Shown here: one piece after another, positions 53,301 to 61,540 of the stretch
How the letters are laid out: every line of letters starts with the position of its first letter
How positions within the stretch are numbered: position 1 is the stretch's first letter
Assembly: GCF_000585375.1 (NCBI RefSeq)
Contig: NZ_KK073874.1
Location: 1,860,001-1,924,000 of the forward strand
Length of the DNA stretch: 64,000 bases
Reading direction: 5' to 3'
Origin: Cryptosporangium arvum DSM 44712
GTDB lineage: Bacteria > Actinomycetota > Actinomycetes > Mycobacteriales > Cryptosporangiaceae
The notes under the pieces: model-generated
What the model was told of the DNA's origin: nothing
The model's input: the letters and a program-made list of their open reading frames with translations, nothing else
Database searches by the model: none
Program-made: the position numbers and the translations under genes

Positions 53301-53530
53301 ACGGCGTCTCCGGCGACCGTGTCGCGACCACGACCGTGTTCGGGCCGGGCGCGGACGGCCGGGGCGTCCCCAAACACCTGCCGGGCCGCACCCGCGATCA
53401 ACTCCTGCGCGTCGGGTACGACGCCCGCGCGCTGGCCGGCTGGATCGAAGCCGGGCACGGCGCGTGGCGTCAGCCACTGGACAGCCTGCTCAACCGGGTT
53501 CCGACGACCACGGCGGGGGTGATGGTGTGA
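50330..53530 (+). CDS. cpaF: CpaF/TadA secretion ATPase with a giant repetitive N-terminal extension
   Basis: A 1,066-residue type II/IV secretion ATPase that powers Flp pilus assembly. The catalytic part is residues about 603-1066: [17 protein letters not shown], the N-terminal ATPase subdomain [13 protein letters not shown], Walker [15 protein letters not shown] (about 818), EESREL (Asp/Glu box) and [18 protein letters not shown]. Ordinary CpaF proteins are about 450 residues. The first 590 residues here are Gly/Ser/Pro/Asp/Arg repeats: RGSE[SF]G, GPVSG, SPPSSP and HRDGP units in frame. The extension is disordered by sequence and starts at a GTG overlapping the upstream gene. Confidence 0.88.
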   Translation: MADADEGSSGAAPVDPLAVPIGEYDAPPPATGFPRPPDFGRGSESGRGSEFGRGSESGRGSEFGRGSDSSRGSEGRPVSGGPVRVSPGTTVFPPSSERPPFGGSQYPDAGVSGGLPGSGGAPGSGDASGGAAAFGGSMPGRPRSGGPFSGEPFFGGPVSGGPVSGGPVSGGPVSGGLRSGGLRSGGPGSGESRSSGLFSGEPGLGEPGVSGPGSGVRGPGSGWSGLGGPGESGPALGGPGSGGAETGSPLSAPGSGEAESGPPLGGPPWDGSLLGRPPAGGSPVSGPVGYAGAARVGSVAAGFPAPPSPPMSPSPPSSPLSSSPPLSPLSSSLPLSSSPPLSPSPPSSPAGPSATGMPSSALRSALPPVPRRPSEAFRVDRDSASRGAPEAANPEIAPPHEGEVPGTLAPHADGLRGDGLRGDAPRGDGLRGDGSRADGSHRDGPHRDGPHRDGPHRDGPHRDGSHRDGPHRDGPDWDGAGRDGARGDWFGGGGTRVGGAVEAGPARVPARAADVGGGHGSGGGPGFGGAPAAGSAPGLGSGPGLGSGTGFGGGPGLGGGPGESEVVFLPPSVIEPSPRRLPPPPAHLQGGPRHAAPISAVDYAAVRLLGRQISERLSTWLRNHPDAAEDDRRRERDRVAGQQVVEWVDAQRRAGVPLGAADERALLDAVIADLVGLGRLQALLADPTIEEVHILGCDRVRITRRSGAVESGHPIAESDDEMVEILQTAARRAGSTERSLSTSRPVLDLQLPDGSRLAAVYQVSHRPYAVIRRHSTLDVTLPDLAGGRGDLSEMIDPLMGEFLSAAMRAGLNIMVAGLAGAGKTTLLRALAAEIPRQEAFVVLEESRELGLHASPRHPWAMSFEAREGHGERDFSGRPAGEVTIADLIPLSLRLGVLRVIVGEVRSREIVPMLQAMTTSRGSMCTIHARTPQAVTERIIELSLSHGKDMTVELARRMAGNALDLVVYVTVQDETPIGGRKHRFVSHIEEIDGVSGDRVATTTVFGPGADGRGVPKHLPGRTRDQLLRVGYDARALAGWIEAGHGAWRQPLDSLLNRVPTTTAGVMV
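50447..50554 (+). repeat. 18-bp tandem repeat in cpaF, six units
   Basis: Units of GGTCGTGGGTCGGAGTCT and GGTCGTGGGTCGGAATTT alternate from 50447; the last is diverged. They encode [12 protein letters not shown] hexapeptides in the CpaF reading frame. Confidence 0.9.
50765..50944 (+). repeat. 15-bp tandem repeat in cpaF, twelve units
   Basis: Twelve 15-bp units such as GGGCCGGTTTCGGGC and GGGCTGCGTTCAGGT follow each other without gaps and encode G-P-[VGL]-S-G type pentapeptides. Four consecutive copies near 50795-50854 are nearly identical. Confidence 0.85.
51566..51790 (+). repeat. 15-bp tandem repeat in cpaF, fifteen units
   Basis: Fifteen 15-bp units from GATGGGCTGCGCGGG to GATGGGCCGCACCGG encode DG[LPS][RH]R-type pentapeptides (GPHRD). 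The middle units (51656-51715) are identical, a sign of recent slippage or recombination. In frame throughout. Confidence 0.9.
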
Positions 53531-54423
53531 ACCTGCGCCTGATCGCCGGTATCGGCGGCGCGCTCGTGGTCGGCGGGGTCGTGCTCGGCGTGTTCGCACT
53601 GATCGGCACCGCGAGGCCGGCGCGCCCGACGTCGGCATCGGTGTTGTGGTGGAGGCGGGTGTGGAACGGCGAGGGGCTGAACGCGCACGACCGGCGGATC
53701 CGCCGGGCCTTGCTGCTCGGCTCGCTGGCCGCGGGTGTGCTCGGGTGGCTGTTCACCCGGATGCCGATCGCCGGGTTGCTGGCAGCGGTGGCCGTGCCCG
53801 GCGTGCCGTGGCTGTTCACGGTGGGCAACAGCGAGAAGCGGGCGATCCAGCGGATCGAAGCGGTCGGCGAGTGGGCGCGGCGGCTCAAGGACATCTCCGC
53901 GACCGGCGTCGGGTTGCAGCAGGCGATCGTGTCGTCCACCGCGACCGCGCCCGCTGCCATCTCGACGGAGATCAGCACGCTCGCCGCTCGGCTGCAGGCC
54001 GGGTGGAACGGCCGGATCGCGATGCTCCGATTCGCCGACGAGATCGCCGACCCGGTGTGCGACCAGGTGGTGGCCGCGCTGATCCTGCACCTGTCCGACC
54101 GGGGCGAGCACCTCGGTGACGTCCTCAACTCGATCGCGTCCGCGGCGGCGGCCGAAGTGGCGACGCGTCGCGAGGTGGAGGCGAAGCGGACGCAGCCCCG
54201 GTTCGCGGTTCGCTTCCTCACCGGTCTGACCGTGCTCGTGCTGGTCTACGGGGCGAGCCGGCCGGACTACATGGCGCCTTACGGCACCACCACCGGGCAA
54301 CTCGTGATGGCCGGGCTCGGCGGCGTCTTCATCGCGCTGCTGGCGTGGGTGCGTGCGATGAGCCTGCCGCCGCGGGCGCCCCGGTTCCTGTCGGTGCCCG
54401 CGTCCCCGGAGGTCGAGTCATGA
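53527..54423 (+). CDS. tadB: TadB inner-membrane platform protein
   Basis: A 298-residue type II secretion F-domain protein. There is an N-terminal transmembrane helix (RLIAGIGGALVVGGVVLGVF) and a second helix near residue 70. The cytoplasmic F domain is EWARRLKDISATGVGLQQAI through ILHLSDRGEHLGDVLNSIA, and two C-terminal helices follow. TadB with TadC forms the platform on which CpaF acts. Start GTG 53527 overlaps the cpaF TGA (GTGTGA), and the end overlaps tadC by 4 bases. Confidence 0.88.
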   Translation: MNLRLIAGIGGALVVGGVVLGVFALIGTARPARPTSASVLWWRRVWNGEGLNAHDRRIRRALLLGSLAAGVLGWLFTRMPIAGLLAAVAVPGVPWLFTVGNSEKRAIQRIEAVGEWARRLKDISATGVGLQQAIVSSTATAPAAISTEISTLAARLQAGWNGRIAMLRFADEIADPVCDQVVAALILHLSDRGEHLGDVLNSIASAAAAEVATRREVEAKRTQPRFAVRFLTGLTVLVLVYGASRPDYMAPYGTTTGQLVMAGLGGVFIALLAWVRAMSLPPRAPRFLSVPASPEVES

Positions 54424-55277
54424 TCGCGGCCTGGCAGTTACCGGCCGCCGTGCTCGGCGGCGCGGCCATCGGGGGCGGCGCGTTCCTGCTGGTACGGGAG
54501 GCGCTGCCGGCCGTGCCCGCGCTCGGTCCCGCGCTGCGTCGGCTGCATGCCTCGCCGAGCGTCGCTCCGGTCTCGTCGCCGTCGTTGCTGTCGGGAGTGG
54601 CGCGCCGGATCCGCGTTCCCTCGCGTGACCTGGCGTTGCTCGGGCGGACACGGGAGCAGTACCTGCTGTCGCTGCTGCTCTCGGCGCTGATCGGGCTCGC
54701 GACGCCGCCCGTCGCCGGGTTCATCTTCGCCGCGGCGGGTATCCGGCTGCCGGTCGCGATCCCGGTGGCGGCGGGGCTGGTGTTCGCGGTCCTGTTCGTG
54801 GTGGTCGCCCACCGGGACGTGGTCGAAAAGGCCGCGAGCGCGCGCGCCGAGTTCGTCCGGGCCGTGTGCACCTATCTGGACCTGGTCGCGCTGCAGCTCG
54901 CGGCCGCCCACGGGCCGGTGCAGGCGCTGGAGCAGGCCGCCACGGTGTGCGACGGCTGGGTCTTCCAGCGGATCCGCGAGGCCCTGGTGCGGGCGCAGCT
55001 GCAGATGCGCTTCCCGTGGGCCGAGCTGCGCCTGATGAGCCAGGAGATCGGCGTCGCCGAGCTGGGCGACGTCGGCGCGATCATGCAGTCGTCCGGCACC
55101 GAAGGTGCCCAGGTGCAACACACACTGCGCGAGCAGGCCGACTCGCTGCGCGACCAGATCCGCACCACCGACCTGGCGCGAGCCGAGTCGATCACGTCCC
55201 GGCTCGACATCCCGGGCGCGGCGCTGGTGTTCGTGCTCGTCCTCTTCGTGCTCTATCCGTTCATGACCCGTATCTGA
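54420..55277 (+). CDS. tadC: TadC inner-membrane platform protein
   Basis: A 285-residue F-domain protein, partner of TadB. Transmembrane helices are at the N-terminus (VLGGAAIGGGAFLLVREALP), around 95-145 and at the C-terminus (AALVFVLVLFVLYPFM). The F domain is YLDLVALQLAAAHGPVQALE through LMSQEIGVAELGDVGAIMQS. ATG 54420 overlaps the tadB stop (ATGA). Confidence 0.88.
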   Translation: MIAAWQLPAAVLGGAAIGGGAFLLVREALPAVPALGPALRRLHASPSVAPVSSPSLLSGVARRIRVPSRDLALLGRTREQYLLSLLLSALIGLATPPVAGFIFAAAGIRLPVAIPVAAGLVFAVLFVVVAHRDVVEKAASARAEFVRAVCTYLDLVALQLAAAHGPVQALEQAATVCDGWVFQRIREALVRAQLQMRFPWAELRLMSQEIGVAELGDVGAIMQSSGTEGAQVQHTLREQADSLRDQIRTTDLARAESITSRLDIPGAALVFVLVLFVLYPFMTRI

Positions 55278-55286
55278 GGGAGTCGC

Positions 55287-55463
55287 ATGATCAAGCTGTA
55301 CGTGACGCTGTGTCTACGGGTGCAGGAGCTGACGCGCGACCGTGACCGCGGCGACGGGCCGGTGCCGACGTCGATCATCATCGCCGGGCTCGCGGTGCTG
55401 GCGGCCGCGGTGGTGGCGTGGGCCACGACGAAGGCCAACAACGCGATGAACTCGGCTCCGTAA
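55287..55463 (+). CDS. 58-residue Flp prepilin-like peptide
   Basis: A very small protein, M-I-K-L-Y-V at the start, with a basic/acidic stretch (RVQELTRDRDRGDGPVPTS) directly followed by one hydrophobic helix (IIIAGLAVLAAAVVAWATTK). This is the size and layout of actinobacterial Flp-type prepilins, and its place between tadC and the tadE genes supports that. GAGGGAG precedes the ATG. A strict class III leader (G/AxxxxEY) is not obvious, so it may be a minor pilin or accessory membrane peptide. Confidence 0.65.
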   Translation: MIKLYVTLCLRVQELTRDRDRGDGPVPTSIIIAGLAVLAAAVVAWATTKANNAMNSAP

Positions 55464-55895
55464 ATGGCCGGTCGCGTCCGGGGGCGTCTCCGGGTGGGAC
55501 GGGGGCGGCCCCGGGGGGAGCGGGGGTCGTCGCCGGTGGAGCTGGCGATCCTGGCGCCGGCCGTGTTGCTGGCGTTGTTCGCGTCGATCCAGGTCGCGGC
55601 GGTGTTCATGGCGCGTTCGGTCGCGCTCTCCGCGGCGCAGGAGGCGGCGACCGCCGAACGCGTGGCCGGGGCTCCCGCGGGCGCCGGTGAGGACCGCGGT
55701 CAGCGTTTCCTGTCCCGGGCGGGTGACTGGCTCGACGCCGGTCAGGTCGACGTGCGCCGCGACGGCGAGCAGGTGACGACGACGGTCACCGGCGAGGCGA
55801 TCTCGCTGATCCCGGGCTTCAGCTTCACGGTGACGGAGACGGCGCGCGGTGAGGTCGAGCGCTTCACGACCGACGACGGAGGTGCGGCGCCGTGA
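55464..55895 (+). CDS. TadE-like pilus assembly protein (first copy)
   Basis: A 143-residue pseudopilin. The basic N-terminus is followed by RGSSPVELAILAPAVLLALF, the class III signal-like TadE helix, then an exposed domain. The ATG is directly after the TAA of the prepilin-like gene, so they are translated together. It overlaps the next TadE gene by 4 bases. TadE/TadF pseudopilins are processed by a prepilin peptidase that is not encoded in this window. Confidence 0.83.
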   Translation: MAGRVRGRLRVGRGRPRGERGSSPVELAILAPAVLLALFASIQVAAVFMARSVALSAAQEAATAERVAGAPAGAGEDRGQRFLSRAGDWLDAGQVDVRRDGEQVTTTVTGEAISLIPGFSFTVTETARGEVERFTTDDGGAAP

Positions 55896-56323
55896 GTACC
55901 CGCCCGGAGGGCGAGCACGGATCGATCGCGGTGGAGTTCGCGATCCTGGTGCCGGCGTTCCTGCTGCTGATCGCGGTGGCGGCGGTGATCGGCCGGCAGA
56001 CGGTCGCCCAGACCGCGATCGAAGGCGCGGCCCACGACGCGGCCCGCGCGGCGTCGATCTCGCGGACCGCGGACACCGCTCAGAACCGGGGGAACGACGC
56101 AGCGAAGAGCGTCCTCGACGCGCAGGGGCTGCACTGCGATCCGGTGACGATCACGGTCGACACCAGCCAGTTCGCCCGCCCGGTCGGGCAGGCGGCCGCC
56201 GTCACCGCGACCGTGTCCTGCTCGGTGGCGTTCTCCGACATCGCGATCCCCGGCATGCCCGGCAACCGGACTGTGTCGGCCACCTTCACCAGCCCGCTCG
56301 ACGTGTACCGGAGCCGATCGTGA
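55892..56323 (+). CDS. TadE-like pilus assembly protein (second copy)
   Basis: A 143-residue pseudopilin with HGSIAVEFAILVPAFLLLIA as the N-terminal helix and a C-terminal domain with a cysteine pair (CDPVTITVD, VSCSVAF). It overlaps the previous gene by 4 bases and the next by 4. With the other TadE-like protein it probably forms part of the pilus base or tip. Confidence 0.83.
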   Translation: MSTRPEGEHGSIAVEFAILVPAFLLLIAVAAVIGRQTVAQTAIEGAAHDAARAASISRTADTAQNRGNDAAKSVLDAQGLHCDPVTITVDTSQFARPVGQAAAVTATVSCSVAFSDIAIPGMPGNRTVSATFTSPLDVYRSRS

Positions 56324-56718
56324 GCGACGACCGGGGGAGGGTGAGCGTCTTCCTGGCGATCGCGCTCGCCGGGGTGCTGATTCTGATCGGAATGGTCGCC
56401 GACGGCGGGGCACGGCTACGCGCGATGCAGCGTGCGGACAACGTCGCCGCCGAAGCGGCCCGCGCCGCCGGGCAGGGCATCGACGGTGGCACGGCGATCC
56501 CGGGCGGCGAGAAGCAGCTCGATCCCGAGCTGGCCGGCCAGGCCGCGCGGGAGTACCTCGCGGCCGCCGGTGTGCCGGGCACGGCCGTGGTGGGCGAGGA
56601 CGGGAAGTCCGTCACCGTCGAAGTCACGATCACGCGGGACACCGCGATGCTCAGCCTGATCGGGATCAACACGATCCAGGTCACCGGCCGGGCCACGGCT
56701 GTCCTGCGCACCGAGTGA
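56320..56718 (+). CDS. TadG-like pilus assembly protein
   Basis: A 132-residue protein starting VSDDRGRVSVFLAIALAGVL, a helix typical of TadE/TadG-like proteins (ILIGMVADGGARLRAMQRAD), followed by a short exported domain. It lacks the vWA domain of long TadG proteins, so it is the short actinobacterial type. GTG 56320 overlaps the upstream TGA. Confidence 0.78.
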   Translation: MSDDRGRVSVFLAIALAGVLILIGMVADGGARLRAMQRADNVAAEAARAAGQGIDGGTAIPGGEKQLDPELAGQAAREYLAAAGVPGTAVVGEDGKSVTVEVTITRDTAMLSLIGINTIQVTGRATAVLRTE

Positions 56719-56734
56719 ATCCCAGGAGGCGTCG

Positions 56735-59700
56735 ATGAGCTCCACGTCCACGGCCCGGCGTCCTGGTCGGGCGAGCGGCCCCAGCCGGGCGCGGCAGGTG
56801 ATGTCCGGGCTGGTGGCGCTGGCCGTGCTGGCCGGGGCACTCGTCGGCGTGCCGGTGTTGCTCGCGGTGCTCGGCGGGAACCCGCTGCCCGACCACGTGC
56901 CGTCGCTGACCGAGGCCGGTCAGGCACTGACGTCACCCGACGACGGGACGCTGTTCCTGCGCGCGCTGGCTGTGGTGGGCTGGGCGGGATGGGCCACGTT
57001 CGCACTGTCGGTGCTGGTGGAGGTGCCCGCGGCGGTACGGCGCCGGCCCGCGCCCCGGTTACCGGGACTGCGGACACAACAACGGATCGCGGCGACGCTG
57101 ATCGCGGCGGTGGCGCTGATCGGGAGCTCGTCGGCGGTTGCCGGTGCGGCGACGGTGCCGATGTCGGCGGGGGCCGTGTCGGTGGCGACTGCTCCGGTCG
57201 GGGTCGCTCCGGTGGCCGCCGCGCCGGTGGGGGCCTCACCGGTGGGCGCCGCTCCGGTGGCGAGCCCTCCGGGCGGGGCCGCTCCGGTGGCGAGCAGTTA
57301 CGCCGGGACCGCTCCTTGGTCATCGGCGGCTCCGCGCGACACGGGCGATGCATCGAGCGGAACCGGTCTCCGCGATGCCTCCCCACGGGACGTCGCCTCG
57401 GCTGACCGGAGCAGTGCTCCTCGGCCGGAGGAGAGGGCGTGGGGTGTCGCCGCACCCGTTGCCTCGGGGGAGTCGCCCGGAGGTGGAGAGGCGGTGCCAC
57501 CGTTGCCAGTGCGAACCGTGGTGTTCGTGGGGGAGAACGGTGGAGGGCCGGGGAGTGCGGTTCGACCCGTTGCGGCCGGGGGGAGCACGTACGTCGTCGC
57601 GCCGGGGGACCGGCTGGCCGACGTGGCCGCTCGGTTCCTCGGCGATCCGGATCGGTACCCCGAACTGGCCGGTGCGAGTGGATTGTCGGATGCGGACCTG
57701 ATCCGGCCGGGGCTGCGGATCGTGTTGCCGGCCGAGGCACGCGACCGGGGTGCGTCGCAGTACGCGGCCGGACCGGTGCAGAAGGCGGGGGACAGCTACG
57801 TGGTGGCGCCCGGCGATCAGTTGTCCGACGTGGCCGAGCGGTTCCTCGGCGATCCGGATCGGTATCCGGAGCTCGCTACCGGCAGTGGGCTCGCGGATCC
57901 GGACGAGATCCGTCCCGGACAGCGGGTCCAGCTACCTCCCGGCGTACACGACCGAGGCTCCGACGCCCACGCCACCGGCCGAGTCGAGGCCGCCGCCCCC
58001 GCGGACCCGGCTCCGGGTGCGCCGGCTCCGGGTGCGCCGGCTCCGGGCGTGCCGGCTCCGGGAAACCCGGCCCCGACCCCGGGCAAACCTGTCCCGGCCC
58101 CTTCGACTCCGGCCCCGCGTGGTCCGGGCCCGGCCAGCCCGGCTCCGTCTGCTCCCGCGCCGGGTAACTCTGCGCCGGGTAACTCTGCGCCGGGTAACTC
58201 TGCGCCGGGTAACTCTGCGCCGGGCGGCTCCGCGCCGACCGCGCCGGCACCGCGTACCCGGGCGCCGGGGCAGGGGGCACCGGGTACGGCTGCGCCGACC
58301 GCACCGTCTGCGCCTGCGCCCAGTGCAGGTGCGCCGTCCAGGCCTGCCCCCGGACCGGGTGCACCGGGTACGGCGGCGCCCAGTGCTCCCGCTCCGCGTA
58401 CGCCTGCTCCCGGCACACCCGCGCCGTCCAGGCCTGCCCCCGGACCGGGTGCGCCGGGTACGGCGGCGCCCAGTGCCCCCGCTCCGCGTACACCTGCTCC
58501 CGGGACACCTGCGCCGTCCGCGCCCACGCCTGGACCCGGCGCGTCGAGCACAACCACGCCGAATCCGCAGCGGCCAGGTCTGCCCGGGCCCGGCGAGGGC
58601 GCACCAGGCACAGCCGCCCCGTCCAACCCCGCCCCGTCCAACCCCGCCCCGTCCAACCCCGCCCCGTCCAACCCCGCCCCGTCCAACCCCGCCCCGTCCA
58701 AACCGAGCGCGCCAGCCCCCCGCACACCAGCCGCGAGCACACCCGCCCCGGGCAAGTCGGCACCAGCCCAACCCGCCCCAACCAATCCAGCCCTCACCAA
58801 TCCAGCCCCCACCAAACCCAGGCCCGACGCCAGCTCCCTCACCCCGGCACCCGGTGGTGTCCCCCAAGACGACGACGCCACTCGAACCCAACCCACCTCG
58901 CACAGCGAGGAGCTCTCCCCCCTCCTGCCCATCGGCGTCCCGCTCGCCGGAGCCGGCCTCCTCGCCGCGCTCCTCCTCGCCCGCACCCGACGCCAGGAAG
59001 CCGTCGTCGGCCGCCACCGCCGCCACCGCGGCACCAGAGCCACCACCACCCCCAAAGGAACCCCCAAGACCATCCCCACGATCGCCCGCGACGGGTTCGT
59101 CGCCGCGCCGCCCCGGCCGCGCACCTCGCTCGCACCTCCACCCGCCGCCGAGCCCGACGCCAACCAGCGCCTCGACGCCGCCCTCCGCGCCCTCTCCACG
59201 GCCCTGGCCGACCGCGACGCCGACGCGATGCCCGACGTCGTCGGCGCGTGGGTCGGGCGCGGTGTCGTCCGGCTCGTTCTCGACCGGCCGTGCCCGAACC
59301 CGCCCGCCCCCTGGACCGGCGGCGAGCTGTCCTGGGAACTCCCGGCCGACGCCGAACTCCCCGACCCCGCCGGCATCCCCGCGCCGCTCCCGATGCTCGT
59401 CACCGTCGGCAGCCGCGGGTCGAGCTCACTGCTGCTCGACGTCGAGCGGCTCGGGGTCGTCACGCTCACCGGCGACACCTGGCGCGCGGACGACCTGCTC
59501 CGGCACGTCGGTGCCGAGCTCGCGGGCAACCCGTGGAGCGACGACCTGGAGATCCTCGTCGCCGGCCTCGACCGGGAGCAGGCCGACAACCTCGCGATGA
59601 TCGGCGACGGCCGGATCGAGCCGGTCGCCAGCATCGCCGACGGGATCAGTCGGATGCGTCGCCGGGTGTCGCAGGCGCTGGGGGTGGAGCCCGACGTTCC

Positions 59701-60031
59701 GGGTCGTCACGCCGCGAAAGACGACGCCGAGGACGACGAGTGGGTGCCGACCGTGCTGCTCGCGGCCGACCCCGACCTGGAGGAAACGATCGCACTCGGC
59801 GAGTTGGACGCCGAACTGGCCACCACCGGCCGGTGCGGGGTCGGTGTGGTCGCGTCGATCCGGGGTGATCTCGGGCGATGGCCACTCGACATCACCGGGG
59901 AGGGCGCGATGTCGGCGGCGTTCCTCGGCTTCCGCGAACCGGAGCTGCTCGCGGCGCGACTCTCGCCCTCGCGGCTGGGGAGCCTCGCCGAGCTGTTCGT
60001 CGACTCCGCGCTCGTCCCGAAGCACCCTTGA
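56735..60031 (+). CDS. LysM protein with long repetitive linker, last gene of the Tad operon
   Basis: A 1,098-residue membrane protein. Transmembrane helices near the N-terminus (about 23-45, 80-98 and 115-135) are followed by two LysM domains at about 284-333 and 352-403 (STYVVAPGDRLADVAARFLG and DSYVVAPGDQLSDVAERFLG). Residues 410-720 are a Pro/Ala-rich minisatellite-coded linker, with another helix at about 731-750. The C-terminal domain (about 790-1098) is cytoplasmic. Comparable Tad-linked LysM proteins often end in an AfsR/BTAD domain (from memory); none is seen here. Binding to peptidoglycan is predicted. It starts 16 bases after the TadG-like gene. Confidence 0.8.
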   Translation: MSSTSTARRPGRASGPSRARQVMSGLVALAVLAGALVGVPVLLAVLGGNPLPDHVPSLTEAGQALTSPDDGTLFLRALAVVGWAGWATFALSVLVEVPAAVRRRPAPRLPGLRTQQRIAATLIAAVALIGSSSAVAGAATVPMSAGAVSVATAPVGVAPVAAAPVGASPVGAAPVASPPGGAAPVASSYAGTAPWSSAAPRDTGDASSGTGLRDASPRDVASADRSSAPRPEERAWGVAAPVASGESPGGGEAVPPLPVRTVVFVGENGGGPGSAVRPVAAGGSTYVVAPGDRLADVAARFLGDPDRYPELAGASGLSDADLIRPGLRIVLPAEARDRGASQYAAGPVQKAGDSYVVAPGDQLSDVAERFLGDPDRYPELATGSGLADPDEIRPGQRVQLPPGVHDRGSDAHATGRVEAAAPADPAPGAPAPGAPAPGVPAPGNPAPTPGKPVPAPSTPAPRGPGPASPAPSAPAPGNSAPGNSAPGNSAPGNSAPGGSAPTAPAPRTRAPGQGAPGTAAPTAPSAPAPSAGAPSRPAPGPGAPGTAAPSAPAPRTPAPGTPAPSRPAPGPGAPGTAAPSAPAPRTPAPGTPAPSAPTPGPGASSTTTPNPQRPGLPGPGEGAPGTAAPSNPAPSNPAPSNPAPSNPAPSNPAPSKPSAPAPRTPAASTPAPGKSAPAQPAPTNPALTNPAPTKPRPDASSLTPAPGGVPQDDDATRTQPTSHSEELSPLLPIGVPLAGAGLLAALLLARTRRQEAVVGRHRRHRGTRATTTPKGTPKTIPTIARDGFVAAPPRPRTSLAPPPAAEPDANQRLDAALRALSTALADRDADAMPDVVGAWVGRGVVRLVLDRPCPNPPAPWTGGELSWELPADAELPDPAGIPAPLPMLVTVGSRGSSSLLLDVERLGVVTLTGDTWRADDLLRHVGAELAGNPWSDDLEILVAGLDREQADNLAMIGDGRIEPVASIADGISRMRRRVSQALGVEPDVPGRHAAKDDAEDDEWVPTVLLAADPDLEETIALGELDAELATTGRCGVGVVASIRGDLGRWPLDITGEGAMSAAFLGFREPELLAARLSPSRLGSLAELFVDSALVPKHP
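58157..58231 (+). repeat. 15-bp tandem repeat in the LysM gene, five units
   Basis: Four perfect copies of GCGCCGGGTAACTCT followed by one diverged copy (GCGCCGGGCGGCTCC), coding for APGNS pentapeptides in the LysM protein frame. Confidence 0.9.
58331..58510 (+). repeat. 90-bp tandem duplication in the LysM gene
   Basis: Two near-identical 90-bp units (58331-58420 and 58421-58510) encode a 30-residue Pro/Ala-rich block beginning APSRPAPGPGAPGTAAPS. The few differences between them are mostly silent. Confidence 0.85.
58616..58705 (+). repeat. 15-bp tandem repeat in the LysM gene, six units
   Basis: Five perfect copies of GCCCCGTCCAACCCC and one diverged copy, encoding APSNP pentapeptides in frame. 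Confidence 0.9.
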
Positions 60032-60065
60032 CCTCAAGCGAGCTTCAGCATGCACGATCGTCGGC

Positions 60066-60455
60066 ATGATCTTTGACGACGCGGAACGCGAGTACCTGGC
60101 CGGCCAACGACTCGGCCGGCTGGCGACGGTGGACGCCGACGGCCGGCCGCAGAACAACCCGGTCGCGTTCACGGTCGACGACGACACCGGTGCGATCGAC
60201 ATCAGCGGTTACGACATGGGTGCGAGCCGGAAGTTCCGGAACCTGCGGCACAACAGCGGGGTCGCGTTCGTGGTGGACGACATCGCGTCGGTGCACCCGT
60301 GGCGGGTCCGGGGCGTCGAGATCCGAGGCGACGCCGAGGCGCTCACCGGTCAGCCGCCCGCGAACTCGTACGTCAGCGGCGAGATCATCCGCATCCATCC
60401 GCGCTGGATCCTGAGTTGGGGCCTCGGCGAGCAGAGAGGGTCCCGCCGGGTCTGA
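60066..60455 (+). CDS. PPOX-class F420-dependent oxidoreductase
   Basis: A 129-residue split-barrel flavin/F420-fold protein: LAGQRLGRLATVDADGRPQN, GYDMGASRKFRNLRHNSGVA and ASVHPWRVRGVEIRGDAEAL, ending with IRIHPRWILSWGL. It matches the small PPOX class F420 enzymes of actinomycetes, consistent with a host that makes F420. The substrate is unknown. Confidence 0.85.
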   Translation: MIFDDAEREYLAGQRLGRLATVDADGRPQNNPVAFTVDDDTGAIDISGYDMGASRKFRNLRHNSGVAFVVDDIASVHPWRVRGVEIRGDAEALTGQPPANSYVSGEIIRIHPRWILSWGLGEQRGSRRV

Positions 60456-60481
60456 CGGGCCGCGCGTTCGGCATGCTGGAA

Positions 60482-60503
60482 CCACCCCGGCGTGTCCGGG
60501 TGG
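60482..60503 (+). terminator. Candidate terminator hairpin after the F420 enzyme
   Basis: CCACCCCGG and CCGGGTGG pair with one bulged C around the loop CGTGT, 27 bases after the stop codon. No T-run. Confidence 0.5.
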
Positions 60504-60559
60504 CCGCCGCCGGGTGAACCCGTGAAGGTGGCGGGTGACGGCGCGAACGAGGGAGACGC

Positions 60560-61540
60560 ATGGGTCTGGTCGTTGGAGTCGACGTCGGCGGAGCCCGCAT
60601 CGCGGCCGGCCTGGTCGACCCCGAGGGCCGGGTGCTGATCCGCCAGACCGTGCCCACTCCGCCGCGCCCCGCCGATCTGGTGCCCTGCGTCCAGGCGTTG
60701 GTGAATGCCTTTCGGGGCGGTTACACGCTCACGGCGGTCGGCCTGGGAGTCGCGGGCTTCGTGGACCGGGACCGCTCGACGGTGCTGTTCTCGTCGCTGG
60801 CCGGCTGGGCCGACCTGCCGATCGGGGCCGAGCTCGAGCGGTCGCTCGCGATACCGGTCGCGGTCGAGAACTCCGGCAGCGCGGCGGCCTGGGCCGAGAT
60901 CCGCTTCGGCGCCGGGGTGGGGGAGACCAGCCTGGTCAGCTGCGTGATCGGTACCGGGCTCGGCGGCGGGTTCGTGGTCGACGGGCGTCCGTACCGCGGC
61001 CGGTTCGGGGTCGCGGCGGAGTACGGGCACATTCCGGTCGTGCCCGGGGGCCTGCTCTGCGGCTGCGGGAACCGGGGGTGCTGGCAGATGTACGCGTCCG
61101 GGGCGGCGCTGGCGCGGGAGGCCCGGCAGCTCGCGAAGTCCGGGGCCGGTAGCGTCGAGCCGCTGCTGGCGAAGAGCGGCGGGGACGCCGACGAGATCGG
61201 CTACCGGGTAGTGGTGGCGGCGGCGCGGGAGGGCGATCCGACCGCCGTCGAGATGGTGGAGAAGCTGGGACGCTGGCTCGGGACCGGGATCGCCACGGTG
61301 GCCTCGGTGCTCGATCCGGGCCGCGTGGTGATCGGCGGGGGACTGGTCGCGGCGCTGGCCGGCGTGGCCGCACCGCCCGACAGCGAAAGCCTCGAACTGC
61401 TGCTCGAACCCGCGCGCGACGAGTTCCGGCGCAGCCTCCCGGGCCGTGGGTACCGGCAGGAGGCCAGCATCGAACCCGCACGCCTAGGCTCCGACGCCGG
61501 CTTGATCGGCGCCGCCGACCTCGCCCGCACCCGGCGCTGA
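60560..61540 (+). CDS. ROK-family glucokinase-like protein with altered active site
   Basis: A 326-residue ROK protein close to actinobacterial glucokinase in overall sequence. It has the zinc-binding CGCGNRGCWQMYASG, the AAEYGHIPV histidine, GTGLGGGFVVDG, and a C-terminal SDAGLIGAADLAR. Two key sites differ. The phosphate loop reads DVGGARIAAG where the family has DxGGTK. The catalytic-base motif reads VENSGSAAAWAE where active kinases have ENDANAAAWGE, so the Asp is replaced by Ser. It may bind sugar without phosphorylating it. GAGGGAG precedes the ATG. Confidence 0.85.
   Translation: MGLVVGVDVGGARIAAGLVDPEGRVLIRQTVPTPPRPADLVPCVQALVNAFRGGYTLTAVGLGVAGFVDRDRSTVLFSSLAGWADLPIGAELERSLAIPVAVENSGSAAAWAEIRFGAGVGETSLVSCVIGTGLGGGFVVDGRPYRGRFGVAAEYGHIPVVPGGLLCGCGNRGCWQMYASGAALAREARQLAKSGAGSVEPLLAKSGGDADEIGYRVVVAAAREGDPTAVEMVEKLGRWLGTGIATVASVLDPGRVVIGGGLVAALAGVAAPPDSESLELLLEPARDEFRRSLPGRGYRQEASIEPARLGSDAGLIGAADLARTRR

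Noticed and set aside
51350-53638. Minus-strand 762-codon frame with [10 protein letters not shown] repeats
   Set aside because: Antisense of the CpaF repeats and ATPase domain.
57817-59634. Minus-strand frame with GAGLDGAGLDGAG repeats resembling a PE-PGRS-like protein
   Set aside because: It is the antisense of the Pro/Ala-rich linker of the LysM gene and has no start context of its own.
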